Assembly: GCF_019431045.1 (NCBI RefSeq)
Contig: NZ_JAHXPT010000003.1
Location: 248,001 to 312,000, forward strand
Direction: 5' to 3'
DNA length: 64,000 nucleotides
DNA from: Clostridium weizhouense
GTDB taxonomy: Bacteria; Bacillota; Clostridia; Clostridiales; Clostridiaceae
Positions 18,602 to 28,140 of the stretch are shown piece by piece (within the stretch, counting starts at the first letter, position 1; the number at the start of each line of letters is the position of its first letter). Below the pieces are notes generated by a model. It was not told the DNA's origin and ran no database searches. It saw only the letters and a program-made list of their open reading frames with translations. Position numbers and translations under genes: made by a program.

Positions 18602-20377
18602 TTATTTATAACTTAATTCTATAAATCTTTCTATATCATCTTGAACACTCTTCAAAGAATTCTTCCAAAATTCCTTATCATGAATATCAATTCCCATAAC
18701 TTTTGTTACATCTGCAATTTTATTTTTTCCAGTAATTGAAAGAAGTTTCTCATAATCCTTAGAGAAAGATTTTCCTCTTCTTATATATTCAGCATATAAA
18801 CCTTTAGCAAATAACAAACCAAATGCATAAGGGAAATTATAAAAGTTACTGTCTGCGTAATAATAATGTGGTTTCCAAGTCCACATATATGGATGTAAAT
18901 AATTAGGATCTAATCCATCTCCATAAGCTTCCCTTTGGGCATTTAACATAAGTTCTTTAATTTCATCTACACTTAAAGCACTTTCTTTTCTTGCTTCAAA
19001 AAATGCCTTCTCAAATAAAAATCTAGAATATATATCAACAATTACTTGAGTACAATCACTTATTTCTGTTTCTAATATTGATAATGCTTCTTCTTCTGTA
19101 GCCTCATTAATTGCAGCTTTTTTTATTATTGTTTCACAAAAAGTTGATGCTGTCTCAGCTATTGGCATTGGATAATCTGAATTTAATATAGTTTCATTCT
19201 TCAGACATTCACCATGAAATCCATGGCCTAATTCATGGGCAAGTGTTACAACATCACCAAAACTATTCCCATAATTAAGTAAAAATCTGCTTTCTCCAAT
19301 AAAGTGAAGATTTTCGCAGAATGCTCCCCCAACTTTTCCTGATTTAGGTTTAACATCTATCCATGAATTATAAATAGCTTTCTTTGCAAAATCTGCTAAA
19401 TTATCACTAAACGTTCTAAAGTTCTTTTCAACAAATTTAGTTGCATCTTCATAAGAAAATTTCATATCTGCATTATTAATTGGAGCATATAAATCATAAA
19501 ATGGTAAACCATTTTTATGTCCTAACATTTCACCTTTTCTTCTTAAATACTTTCTAAATATAGGAAGACTTTCTTTCATTGCAGAAATCATAGAATTTAA
19601 TGATTCTTCATCCATTCTTGATTCTAAAATTGTTTGTTCAAGTGGAGATTTATATCCTCTTAAATCACAAACTGTTAATACTTCCCCTTTTATTCCATTA
19701 AGTGCTGCCGCTACCCCATCTTCTACCTTAGAATAAGATTTTATTTCAGCTTCATATGCTTTTTTTCTTATCTTCTCTTCTTTATCATAAACCATATTTA
19801 AAACAACAGTTAATGGTAATTCTTTATTTTCTCCATCTTTATCTATATCTACTTTTAGTGTAGATATTAAATTATCCTTAAGTTTAAGCCAAGCATTAGA
19901 TCCAGTGTTTTTCATACTAGCTAATATTGTTTCCTCTTTATCACTAAGTAAATACTTACTTGATTCAACTAAACTATTTAATACAAATTCATGTTCTTTA
20001 AGTAAATCTGATTTTTTTATAACACCATCTATATCCTCTATTTTACTTATCCATCTTTGAAGTTTAGTTGAAGGTTCTACAATTGATGTTAACTTATTTT
20101 CTATTATATCAGAATACTTTAAGGCATCTTTATCCTTTGTATTTACACTTAAACTAAGATTTATATATATAGAAAGTTTATTCGCTAATTCTGTGAAACT
20201 TGTAAAATAATTTATATATTCTTCAAGCTTAGACACTAAATTTTCATTATTACCTATAACTTTTTCTGTCCAAAACTTAATATCTTCTATTGTTTTAGTA
20301 AGTTTTTCAACATCGTCCTTAAACTCCTCACTATCAAATGATGTATATATTTCTTTTAAGCTCCAATTTAATTCCAT
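18602..20377 (-). CDS. pepF: Oligoendopeptidase F (M3 family)
   Basis: This cytoplasmic zinc metallopeptidase cleaves oligopeptides of about 7-17 residues. The catalytic motif HELGHGFHG is at about residues 379-387. The third zinc ligand Glu lies in the AETASTFCE helix downstream. The ATG at 20377 has GAGGAGG at a proper distance and starts MELNWSLKEIYTSF, the usual PepF beginning. An in-frame ATG at 20407 would put the ribosome binding site inside the gene. The product is 591 residues, as expected for the family (about 600). The gene is monocistronic with a strong terminator. Confidence 0.95.
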   Translation of the reverse strand: MELNWSLKEIYTSFDSEEFKDDVEKLTKTIEDIKFWTEKVIGNNENLVSKLEEYINYFTSFTELANKLSIYINLSLSVNTKDKDALKYSDIIENKLTSIVEPSTKLQRWISKIEDIDGVIKKSDLLKEHEFVLNSLVESSKYLLSDKEETILASMKNTGSNAWLKLKDNLISTLKVDIDKDGENKELPLTVVLNMVYDKEEKIRKKAYEAEIKSYSKVEDGVAAALNGIKGEVLTVCDLRGYKSPLEQTILESRMDEESLNSMISAMKESLPIFRKYLRRKGEMLGHKNGLPFYDLYAPINNADMKFSYEDATKFVEKNFRTFSDNLADFAKKAIYNSWIDVKPKSGKVGGAFCENLHFIGESRFLLNYGNSFGDVVTLAHELGHGFHGECLKNETILNSDYPMPIAETASTFCETIIKKAAINEATEEEALSILETEISDCTQVIVDIYSRFLFEKAFFEARKESALSVDEIKELMLNAQREAYGDGLDPNYLHPYMWTWKPHYYYADSNFYNFPYAFGLLFAKGLYAEYIRRGKSFSKDYEKLLSITGKNKIADVTKVMGIDIHDKEFWKNSLKSVQDDIERFIELSYK

Positions 20378-20608
20378 TATTACTTCCTCCTCATACTGTA
20401 CTTTCATATATTTATGCTATATTTTATACAACATAAATACTGCTTTAAAAATACAGTTATATTATACCATTAATACTTAATTTTAATTATATAGTAATTA
20501 AATTAAATATTTAGTAATTATTTTTTTTATTTTTATTGCTTATAAAAATAAAATTAACTATAATCTATAATGAAACTTTTTTAACATTTACTGTGTATAA
20601 GCATACTA

Positions 20609-20650
20609 TAAACAAATTTAAAATTCATAGATAAAATTTAAATTTGTTTA
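20609..20650. repeat. 14-bp inverted repeat upstream of the EamA transporter gene
   Basis: TAAACAAATTTAAA and its exact complement are separated by 14 bases and lie 64 bases before the start codon. It could be an operator or a leader hairpin. The rest of 20378-20713 is AT-rich with no gene. Confidence 0.4.
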
Positions 20651-20713
20651 TGTGAATTACTTAATATTATATAAATTTATTTCTATTAAATATAAAAAAG
20701 GAGGAAGATTTTA

Positions 20714-21622
20714 TTGAATTCTTATAAAGGCATAGTATACGCAATTTTATCATCTGCAGCATTTGGACTTCTGCCTATATTTGCATCAGTATCTTATAAT
20801 AATGGCTCTAATCCAACAACAGTATTAATATTTAGATTTTTATTATCAGCACTAATTCTATTTATATATCTTTTTTATAAAAAGGTAAAAATCACTCTAG
20901 AAAGTAAGCAACTTTTACTTTTATTATTAATTGGAATTATAGGTTATACTGTTATAACTCAAGCTTTATTTATTTCTTATAAATATTTGGGTGGTGGACT
21001 AGCTACTACTCTTCATTTTATATATCCAACAGCTGTTTGCATTTTTGGATTTATATTTTTTAAAGAAAAAATCAGTAAGAAAAAGGTTTTATCATTGTTA
21101 CTTTCAGGTATTGGTGTTTATTCACTTATTGCATTTGAAAATCAAACATTAAATGCATTTGGAATATTTTTAGCATTATTTTCGGGAGTTGCATATGCTG
21201 GTAATGTTATTATTTTAGGTCTTGATTGTATAAAATCAATAGATAATAAAATTTCAACTATGTATATGTGTATAGGTGCCACTTTAGGCATGACTGTATA
21301 TGGACTATTTACAAAATCTATAGTATTAGAATTCAACTCAAAAATAATTGGTTCATATCTAGGGATATCAATTATTTCAACAATAATTTCTGTAATATTA
21401 TTCCTTAAAGCTATAGAATTAATTGGTACATCATCTACATCTATATTAGGTACTTTTGAACCTATAGTTAGTATAATACTAGGGGTAATATTTTTAAGTG
21501 AAAAATTATCTATTGAATTACTAATGGGTACTGCACTAATATTAGCTGCCACTATTATATTATCTAAAGATACGGAAACAGTTTCAAAAGAAGTTATTTC
21601 AAAAGAACCTGTTTCTCAATAA
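20714..21622 (+). CDS. EamA/DMT-family transporter
   Basis: This is an inner-membrane transporter of 302 residues with ten predicted helices arranged as two EamA repeats. The repeats start at GIVYAILSSAAFGLLPIFAS and at AFGIFLALFSGVAYAGNVII. The second half ends LGTFEPIVSIILGVIFLSEK, typical of this drug/metabolite exporter family. The start is TTG with AAAGGAGG 8 bases upstream. The C-terminus is a short polar tail. The substrate is unknown; amino acids or metabolites are usual in the family. A very strong terminator follows. Confidence 0.9.
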   Translation: MNSYKGIVYAILSSAAFGLLPIFASVSYNNGSNPTTVLIFRFLLSALILFIYLFYKKVKITLESKQLLLLLLIGIIGYTVITQALFISYKYLGGGLATTLHFIYPTAVCIFGFIFFKEKISKKKVLSLLLSGIGVYSLIAFENQTLNAFGIFLALFSGVAYAGNVIILGLDCIKSIDNKISTMYMCIGATLGMTVYGLFTKSIVLEFNSKIIGSYLGISIISTIISVILFLKAIELIGTSSTSILGTFEPIVSIILGVIFLSEKLSIELLMGTALILAATIILSKDTETVSKEVISKEPVSQ

Positions 21623-21665
21623 ATACACTTATCTTAAAAATATTATTTCTACTTATGTACAAATA

Positions 21666-21718
21666 ATAGTAAAAGACTATCTCAAATTTTTTATAAATTT
21701 GAGATAGTCTTTTACTAT
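21666..21718. terminator. Very long perfect terminator hairpin
   Basis: A 24-bp perfect stem has a 5-base loop and contains the arm AGACTATCTCAAA that also occurs in the terminator at 7398. It ends the EamA gene on the plus strand. Confidence 0.8.
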
Positions 21719-21792
21719 CCTAATAAATTTTCTATATAAGTTCCTCATTTTATTAGTTAATTAATAAATAAACCTTATTTCTATTTATACAA

Positions 21793-22569
21793 TTAATTTA
21801 TATTTACCTCAGCCATTAAAGGATAGTGATCTGATGGATACTTTCCATCAATATTATATTTTATTATTTCTACATCAACTATTTCAAATTCCTCTGATAC
21901 AAAAATATAATCAATATGTGTTCCATTTTCCTTTCCTTTAAAATGTCCCATGGTTGCCTTATTATATAAATCTTTATTTACTTCTTGTACTGCTACAAGT
22001 CTTTTATTACAAATTTTATTACTTGTAAAATTCTTAATTAATTTACTATTAGGATTAGAATTAAAATCGCCCATAATTATTAATGGAAGTTCTTCTCTTT
22101 GTTGCTCTTTTTTAATGAACTCTAACAGTTTATTTAATTCATAAGTTCTTGCCTTAGAAAAAAAACAATCTAAATGAGAATTACAAACCCTAATTTTTTT
22201 GCCATTTTTTAATTCCAATATAGCTGTTGTGCATATTCTTGGGAAAACTGAGTACCATTTAGAACTTCCTACTTTTTCTGGAGTTTCTGATAACCAAAAA
22301 GTTTTATAATCTATAATTTTATTCTCTTTAGATATTAACAGATCATTTCTTTCTGAAAATAATTTTTTACTTCTAGGATTACCAATAATATTATATTCAG
22401 AAATATTATTGGATATATCCTCAAACATTTTATTTGTATCCTCTTGAGTGCCAATAATATCACAATTATAATTATGTATTATATCAAAAACTAAGTTTTT
22501 TCTTATATCCCACCTATTATTAAAATCTAGAAAAAAATCACACCTTAGATTAAATGTCATTATTTTCAT
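21793..22569 (-). CDS. Endonuclease/exonuclease/phosphatase family protein
   Basis: The 258-residue protein has the metal-dependent DNase I-like fold. Motifs in order are MTFNLRCDF (Asn), IGTQED (catalytic Glu), HLDCFF (His), IIMGDFNSNP (Asp, Asn), THIDYIFVS (Asp) and a final PSDHYPLMA (Asp-His pair). All catalytic residues are present. There is no signal peptide, so it is cytoplasmic. Similar small proteins act on phosphodiesters, sphingomyelin or inositol phosphates. The true substrate is unknown. It lies 27 bases after the Sel1-repeat gene on the same strand, so the two may be co-transcribed. Confidence 0.88.
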   Translation of the reverse strand: MKIMTFNLRCDFFLDFNNRWDIRKNLVFDIIHNYNCDIIGTQEDTNKMFEDISNNISEYNIIGNPRSKKLFSERNDLLISKENKIIDYKTFWLSETPEKVGSSKWYSVFPRICTTAILELKNGKKIRVCNSHLDCFFSKARTYELNKLLEFIKKEQQREELPLIIMGDFNSNPNSKLIKNFTSNKICNKRLVAVQEVNKDLYNKATMGHFKGKENGTHIDYIFVSEEFEIVDVEIIKYNIDGKYPSDHYPLMAEVNIN

Positions 22570-22596
22570 AGTAATATCCTCTTTCTAAACTTCTTT

Positions 22597-23394
22597 TTAA
22601 AACTTTTCTTTTAAAGCATTTATACCCTCTTGTAATCCTAATTCAGCAGCTCTTTTATACCAATGATACGCTTTTTTATAATCTTGCTTAACTCCTTTAC
22701 CTCTATAGTACATTCCTGCTAAATTATATTGTGCATAAGGGTAATCTTCATATGATGCTTCCTCATACAATTTTATTGCCTCTTTATAATTTTGTTCTAC
22801 TCCAATACCCTCTTCATACATATATCCTAATATATTTTGTGCTTTTACATACCCTTGTTTAGCACATTGTTCATATAAGTTAAATGCTTCTTTATAATTA
22901 TTATCTACACCTTTGCCATACATATACATGTTTCCTAAGTTATACTGCGCATAAAAATCATTTTGATCAGCTGCTTTTTTATACCATTTAATTGCATCCT
23001 TATAATCAATATCAACACCTTGTCCTTCTTCATACATGCATCCTAAATTACATTGAGCATTAGAGTTACCTTGCTTAGCTGCTTTTTTAAACCATTTAAT
23101 AGTTTGGTTATAATCTTGCTCTATTCCGTAGCCATTATAGTACATATCTCCAAGATTATATTGTGCTACATCATATCCCTGATCAGCTGATTTTTTATAC
23201 CATCTAACAGCTTCTTCATAATTTTGTTTTATATCATCTCCATTATAATATCTATCTCCTAAAGCATTTTCAGCTTTTTTATTACCTCTTTCTGCATATT
23301 TTTTTAAAGTTTCTAAACTCATATTTTCAAAATCTATATCAGCATTTTTATAATTTTCTATTATTTTATTAATAGGTACTACTACTCCATTCAA
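22597..23394 (-). CDS. Sel1-repeat (TPR-like) protein
   Basis: The 265-residue protein is almost entirely made of about six Sel1-like repeats of 36 residues. Each carries a pattern like AQYNLGDMYYNGYGIEQDY followed by AIKWYKKAADQG. Such alpha-solenoid proteins mediate protein-protein contacts. There is no signal peptide or membrane helix. The start is TTG at 23394 after a GGGGGA ribosome binding site. Repeats 2-5 are close copies of each other, as usual for this family. The partner is unknown. The enzyme gene downstream in the same direction is a candidate. Confidence 0.88.
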   Translation of the reverse strand: MNGVVVPINKIIENYKNADIDFENMSLETLKKYAERGNKKAENALGDRYYNGDDIKQNYEEAVRWYKKSADQGYDVAQYNLGDMYYNGYGIEQDYNQTIKWFKKAAKQGNSNAQCNLGCMYEEGQGVDIDYKDAIKWYKKAADQNDFYAQYNLGNMYMYGKGVDNNYKEAFNLYEQCAKQGYVKAQNILGYMYEEGIGVEQNYKEAIKLYEEASYEDYPYAQYNLAGMYYRGKGVKQDYKKAYHWYKRAAELGLQEGINALKEKF

Positions 23395-23833
23395 TTATAT
23401 ATTCCCCCATCAAAATCAATTTAACTATATTTTATGTTTCTAAACAAATTAATCTTACTTAAAACTAACTAATTTTTAATTTTATTAAAAACATATTATG
23501 TTACCTTTATATCATAAATATATGTTAATTAGAAATGTTTTATTTCTACCAATTTTAAAATTAACTTTTCTTCTTTTCATTTCTTACCTAATATTTATAT
23601 ATTTTTTGACTAAAGATATATAATTAACTTTATAAATATGCAGTTAGGATATACATATATATCTATTTTTTTAAAAACATTTTAATAATTTTTTTAATTT
23701 TTACATAACTTATTTATACATAATAAAAAAAGATACTTCTCTATAAACTGTCCTTAACAAAAGGTAGAGTTTACTAAATTGTATCTCTTTTTATTATTTT
23801 ATATTTATTTTAGTTCTAATATAATTAATTTTA
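23395..23833. other. AT-rich intergenic region between the Sel1 and DegV genes
   Basis: No gene is seen. An imperfect hairpin (AGATAC at 23731 with GTATCT at 23781, plus inner AAACT/AGTTT) followed by a T-run on the minus strand probably ends the DegV transcript. Confidence 0.45.
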
Positions 23834-24709
23834 TTATAGTTTTCTATTTTCTCCCATAAAGAACACTGCAACTGTTCCTGGACCAGAATGCGATCCAATA
23901 ATAGGACCTATATTGTTAATTAAAAAAGTTTCAAAACCAAATCTCTCTTTAATTTTATCAGCTACAATTTCAGCTTCTTCTTTTGCATCACCATGACTTA
24001 TAAATACTATGTCATTTTGAGATTTATAATTTCCCATTAATTTTTCCATACTATCAAGTAATTTATTTAAAGATTGTTTACGTCCTCTTGTTTTTGATAT
24101 AGGCACAAGTTTTCCTTCATCATTTACATGAATAATTGGCTTTATACCAATAGCAGTTCCAAGAATTGCTGTAGTTTTTGATACACGTCCTCCTCTATAT
24201 AAATGATTAAGATCATCTACAGTAAAGTATTGACATACATTAAGCTTATTTTTCTCTAACCAATTAAATGTTTCTTCAATACTTTTACCTTCTTTCTTTA
24301 ATTTCACAGCTTTATCAACTAAAAGACCTTCACCTAATGAAACACTTAAAGAATCTACAACTATAACTTTGTTATCTTTATATTCTTCCTCTAATTCAAT
24401 AGCTGCAAGTCTAGTATTGTTATAACTTCCACTAAGTGCTGAAGAAAATGAAATATGTAGAACATCATATCCTTCTTTTAAATATCCTTCAAACTTTATT
24501 CTTGCTTGCTCAGGATTAACTTGTGCTGTTGTTGGCATTAATCCCGAACGCATTTTATCATAAAAATCTTTTATATCTAAGTCTTCATCTCCTGAGTATT
24601 CCTTACCTTCCATTTGAAAAGACATTGCTAATAGTCCTATATTATTCTCTTGTAAATAGCTCTTCGGTAAATCTGCTGTTGTATCAGTTGTTATAATAAA
24701 TTTATTCAT
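23834..24709 (-). CDS. DegV family fatty-acid-binding protein
   Basis: The 291-residue, two-domain DegV protein starts FIITTDTTADLPKSYL. It contains the lipid-head-binding motifs TAQVNPEQ and HISFSSALSGSYNN, and HLYRGGRVSKTTA in the second domain. It ends with IGSHSGPGTVAVFFMGE, the conserved family terminus with a ligand-binding His. Family members bind a fatty acid and deliver it to FakA kinase for phosphorylation and phospholipid synthesis. FakA is not in the window. The gene is monocistronic. Confidence 0.94.
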   Translation of the reverse strand: MNKFIITTDTTADLPKSYLQENNIGLLAMSFQMEGKEYSGDEDLDIKDFYDKMRSGLMPTTAQVNPEQARIKFEGYLKEGYDVLHISFSSALSGSYNNTRLAAIELEEEYKDNKVIVVDSLSVSLGEGLLVDKAVKLKKEGKSIEETFNWLEKNKLNVCQYFTVDDLNHLYRGGRVSKTTAILGTAIGIKPIIHVNDEGKLVPISKTRGRKQSLNKLLDSMEKLMGNYKSQNDIVFISHGDAKEEAEIVADKIKERFGFETFLINNIGPIIGSHSGPGTVAVFFMGENRKL

Positions 24710-24784
24710 ATATCATACATCCTTACTGTTTTTTTATTTAATATAATGCCTTGGTATTTATTAATAAAATAAATCTCTAACAAA

Positions 24785-24846
24785 AATATTTCCTATAAAA
24801 CTATATATTAATAAAATTAACTACATATAGCTTTATAGGAAATATT
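24785..24846 (-). terminator. Hairpin ending the CRISPR transcript
   Basis: AATATTTCCTATAAA pairs perfectly with 24832-24846, and an inner CTATAT/ATATAG pair extends the stem to about 21 bp. The minus strand continues TTTTTG. It lies on the trailer side of the array, before the DegV start, so it probably terminates array transcription. Confidence 0.6.
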
Positions 24847-24952
24847 ATAACCATGCTAATTATATCACAATTTTACTAAATTTTAAAGTTTAGCTTAATT
24901 CTTTTCTAAAATATCTTTTATACTTATTATAGTTAACTTTTCATATAGGAAA

Positions 24953-26559
24953 ATTTAAATACATCTCATGTTAATGTTAACCTTAAGATTTAAACAAAAT
25001 AAAAAGTATTAATTCTAATTTAAATACATCTCATGTTAATGTTAATCCTAACATATAATAGAAGTAAGGAGGTTGGAAAAAAAATTTAAATACATCTCAT
25101 GTTAATGTTAATCTTAAAACATATTGTTATGAAACACCTTTAACTGTAATATTTAAATACATCTCATGTTAATGTTAATCTTGATGCCTGTTCTAACATA
25201 TCATCAATTATATTATTTAAATACATCTCATGTTAATGTTAATCATCTAAAGTTTAAAAAGCTACTACAGGATGAAGAACATTTAAATACATCTCATGTT
25301 AATGTTAATCTTAAAGGAGTATATAAGGCTTATGGGGTTGGGTAAATTTAAATACATCTCATGTTAATGTTAATCGTAATGGTTTGTCCTCCAGTAACAA
25401 AACCATTAAGCATTTAAATACATCTCATGTTAATGTTAATCTAATCTCACCTTTTTTATTTTTATAGTCATACTCTAATTTAAATACATCTCATGTTAAT
25501 GTTAATCAAAGGGTGGTTATTTGCAATATGACAAGGATAAAAAATTTAAATACATCTCATGTTAATGTTAATCAAGGGTACAAGTTATATTCTTAATATT
25601 TATCAAGGATTTAAATACATCTCATGTTAATGTTAATCTTTTTTTGAATAAGTAAAAAACTTTTTACCAGTAACTATTTAAATACATCTCATGTTAATGT
25701 TAATCAAATACTTTAACAGCAACATCTATCTTAGGATAATCATTTAAATACATCTCATGTTAATGTTAATCCTTGAGTCGCTTCAGCAATTATTGCATCA
25801 ATATCTATTTAAATACATCTCATGTTAATGTTAATCTTATAGTTATATTCTTTTTTAGCTTTACAATCACCATTTAAATACATCTCATGTTAATGTTAAT
25901 CTGCAAAACATAATGCATGTTAAAAATAAAAAAGATAATTTAAATACATCTCATGTTAATGTTAATCTATAGCTGCTATAGCAACAACTGCTAAACCAAT
26001 CGGATTTAAATACATCTCATGTTAATGTTAATCTATTGTTTCACCATTAGTTTGCCAAGCTTTGTCAAAATTTAAATACATCTCATGTTAATGTTAATCA
26101 GAAGTTAAGAATAATTAATAAAGAAAAAATAAGCCATTTAAATACATCTCATGTTAATGTTAATCTAACATAAGGACGATAAGTAGGAGATGAATTTGTC
26201 TCATTTAAATACATCTCATGTTAATGTTAATCCAATAGTTTTTTTCCACATTCGGTTATATAACTTCTATTTAAATACATCTCATGTTAATGTTAATCTT
26301 ACCACTACTATCAGTAAATGTTCTAAAAAAATTATTTAAATACATCTCATGTTAATGTTAATCCAAGTTTGCAAATGCAGAAGTTTCAGTAGATGAAAAA
26401 TTTAAATACATCTCATGTTAATGTTAATCAGAAGCAAGAACTTTACAAGAACCATGTTGGAATTGATTTAAATACATCTCATGTTAATGTTAATCGAATT
26501 GTGTCTGTAGATATAGCTATGGTAAATAAATTTAAATACATCTCATGTTAATGTTAATC
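24953..26559 (-). CRISPR. CRISPR array, 25 repeats of 30 bp and 24 spacers
   Basis: Repeats start at 24953, 25018, 25084, 25151, 25215 and so on to 26530, with spacers of 34-37 bases. On the plus strand each repeat begins ATTTAAATACATCTCATG and ends TTAATGTTAATC. Read on the minus strand it ends GATGTATTTAAAT, which resembles the 3' end of clostridial type I-B repeats and sets transcription to the minus strand. The only repeat with a mismatch (AACC for AATC at 24981) is the leftmost one, as expected at the trailer end. A leader with a promoter lies to the right. No cas gene is in the window, so processing proteins must come from elsewhere. Spacer targets cannot be read here. Confidence 0.98.
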
Positions 26560-26600
26560 CATTGAAAATAAGCCATTCTTAAAATGTTAAAATTTCTCTA

Positions 26601-26637
26601 ATACAGTAATACTAACACATTACAAAAATTTTACCAA
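26601..26637 (-). promoter_or_regulatory. CRISPR leader promoter
   Basis: On the minus strand TTGGTA is followed after 17 bases by TAGTAT with an upstream TG (extended -10). Transcription would start near 26601, about 40 bases before the first repeat. Confidence 0.55.
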
Positions 26638-26735
26638 GTGATTTTAAACTATTGACTTAATTGTTTTAAAACTCAACTAAACCGTTTATTTACCTAGTTT
26701 TAGAGTACTTCTATTGAATCAATCACCTGGTAAAA
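26629..26735 (-). terminator. Long-range stem between the MFS gene end and the CRISPR leader
   Basis: TTTTACCAAGTGATT (26629-26643) pairs with 26721-26735 except for one G-U position. TTTTTG follows on the minus strand. It may terminate the MFS transcript while overlapping the array's -35 box. The loop is long (77 bases), so the function is uncertain. Confidence 0.4.
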
Positions 26736-26740
26736 ATATA

Positions 26741-27967
26741 TTATAAGCTTTCGTTTGATATCTTTTTAATATTTACTATTCTTTTCCCTTCTTTTCCTTT
26801 ATTGTTTATATCCTCATTAGGTATAGGTAACTTTCTTGCTAAGACTACTGCAAATATTGGCATTATTATTAAAGCACTTAACGCAGTATGTATTCCATAA
26901 TTATCTGAAACCCATCCAAGTATTGGAGATATAATTCCACCCATTGTTACTCCTAACCCCATTGTTACTCCTGAAGCTAGTCCAACATGATTTGGAAGAT
27001 ACTTTTGTCCAAGTGCTACCATAGGACTATATGGCATATATAAGAAAAATCCTAATGGAATTAAGATAATACTTACTATTATAGGGTTTTTAATATTTAA
27101 AAATGCTATTAATAATGGAAATAATCCAGAATATCCAAGAATTATTATTTTCTTATTTCCAACTTTATCAGCAAGTTTTCCTGAAAATAATGTTCCAACC
27201 GCACCTACAACAATTAATGTAGATAATGCTATACTTCCATATACTTCTGATTGTTTTAACACATGTACAAAATAAAGAGCTAAAAATGTATTAATTCCAA
27301 AGAATACTGTAGATCTACAAAGAAGTGTAACTGTAAGCCTTCCAAATCCTCTCCAATCATCAACTTTTACTTCTTTTTTATAATTTATAGAATTATCTTC
27401 ACTAACTTTTTCATGTTCACTATGTGAAAAGTGTCTTGATTGATATAAAAGAATTATTCCCATAATTATTGCTGGAATGCATAATATTATTGTTCCATTT
27501 AAACCACAAAATGATAAAACAATTGTTGTTATTATTGGACCTAATGCAAATCCAATATTTCCGCCTGCTGCAAATTCACTAACAGCTGTCGTTTTATTTT
27601 CTCCTGAAAATTTATTTGTAAGTCTTGCACCTTCAGGATGATATAATGCTATTCCTATTCCACTTAAAGCTACTAAAGCAAATATTACATTATAACTACT
27701 AATGATTCCTGACAATCCAATTCCAATGCCTCCTAACAATACTCCTGTTCCTAGTGCCCATGGAAGTGAAATTTTATCTGCATAAACTCCAAATAATGGT
27801 TGTATTATTGATGAGCTTGCATTAGCTGCAAAAATTAAAAAAGCTGCTGCTGCATAACTTAGATTTTTTTCTGATATTAGAAATGGTAACATTGCTGGTA
27901 ATGCTCCTTGATAAATATCTGTCACTAAATGTCCAGCTGCAAATAGCCTTATAAATTTTTTGTTCAT
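26741..27967 (-). CDS. MFS exporter, fosmidomycin-resistance (Fsr) type
   Basis: This is a membrane transporter of 408 residues with 12 predicted helices. The beginning, LFAAGHLVTDIYQGALPAML, and the region PLFGVYADK match the Fsr subgroup of the major facilitator superfamily. The cytoplasmic central loop (about 190-215) is hydrophilic and follows a HFSHSEHE stretch. The ATG at 27967 has AGAAGG upstream and is preferred to the in-frame ATG at 27985. A LysR-type gene is transcribed divergently from the same intergenic region and probably controls it. The drug or metabolite exported is unknown. Confidence 0.88.
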   Translation of the reverse strand: MNKKFIRLFAAGHLVTDIYQGALPAMLPFLISEKNLSYAAAAFLIFAANASSSIIQPLFGVYADKISLPWALGTGVLLGGIGIGLSGIISSYNVIFALVALSGIGIALYHPEGARLTNKFSGENKTTAVSEFAAGGNIGFALGPIITTIVLSFCGLNGTIILCIPAIIMGIILLYQSRHFSHSEHEKVSEDNSINYKKEVKVDDWRGFGRLTVTLLCRSTVFFGINTFLALYFVHVLKQSEVYGSIALSTLIVVGAVGTLFSGKLADKVGNKKIIILGYSGLFPLLIAFLNIKNPIIVSIILIPLGFFLYMPYSPMVALGQKYLPNHVGLASGVTMGLGVTMGGIISPILGWVSDNYGIHTALSALIIMPIFAVVLARKLPIPNEDINNKGKEGKRIVNIKKISNESL

Positions 27968-28140
27968 ATTAACCCTTCTTTTCATGTAAATTTACACTTT
28001 TAAGTAATTTTTAATTATTTATCTTTACTTGTAAAAATATAATTTATTCTTTATTATTATATCAATAGAACATCTATATTTAAAATACATATTAGGAATA
28101 GATTTATACTTAAAAGATATAAATAAATAGGTGAATGATA

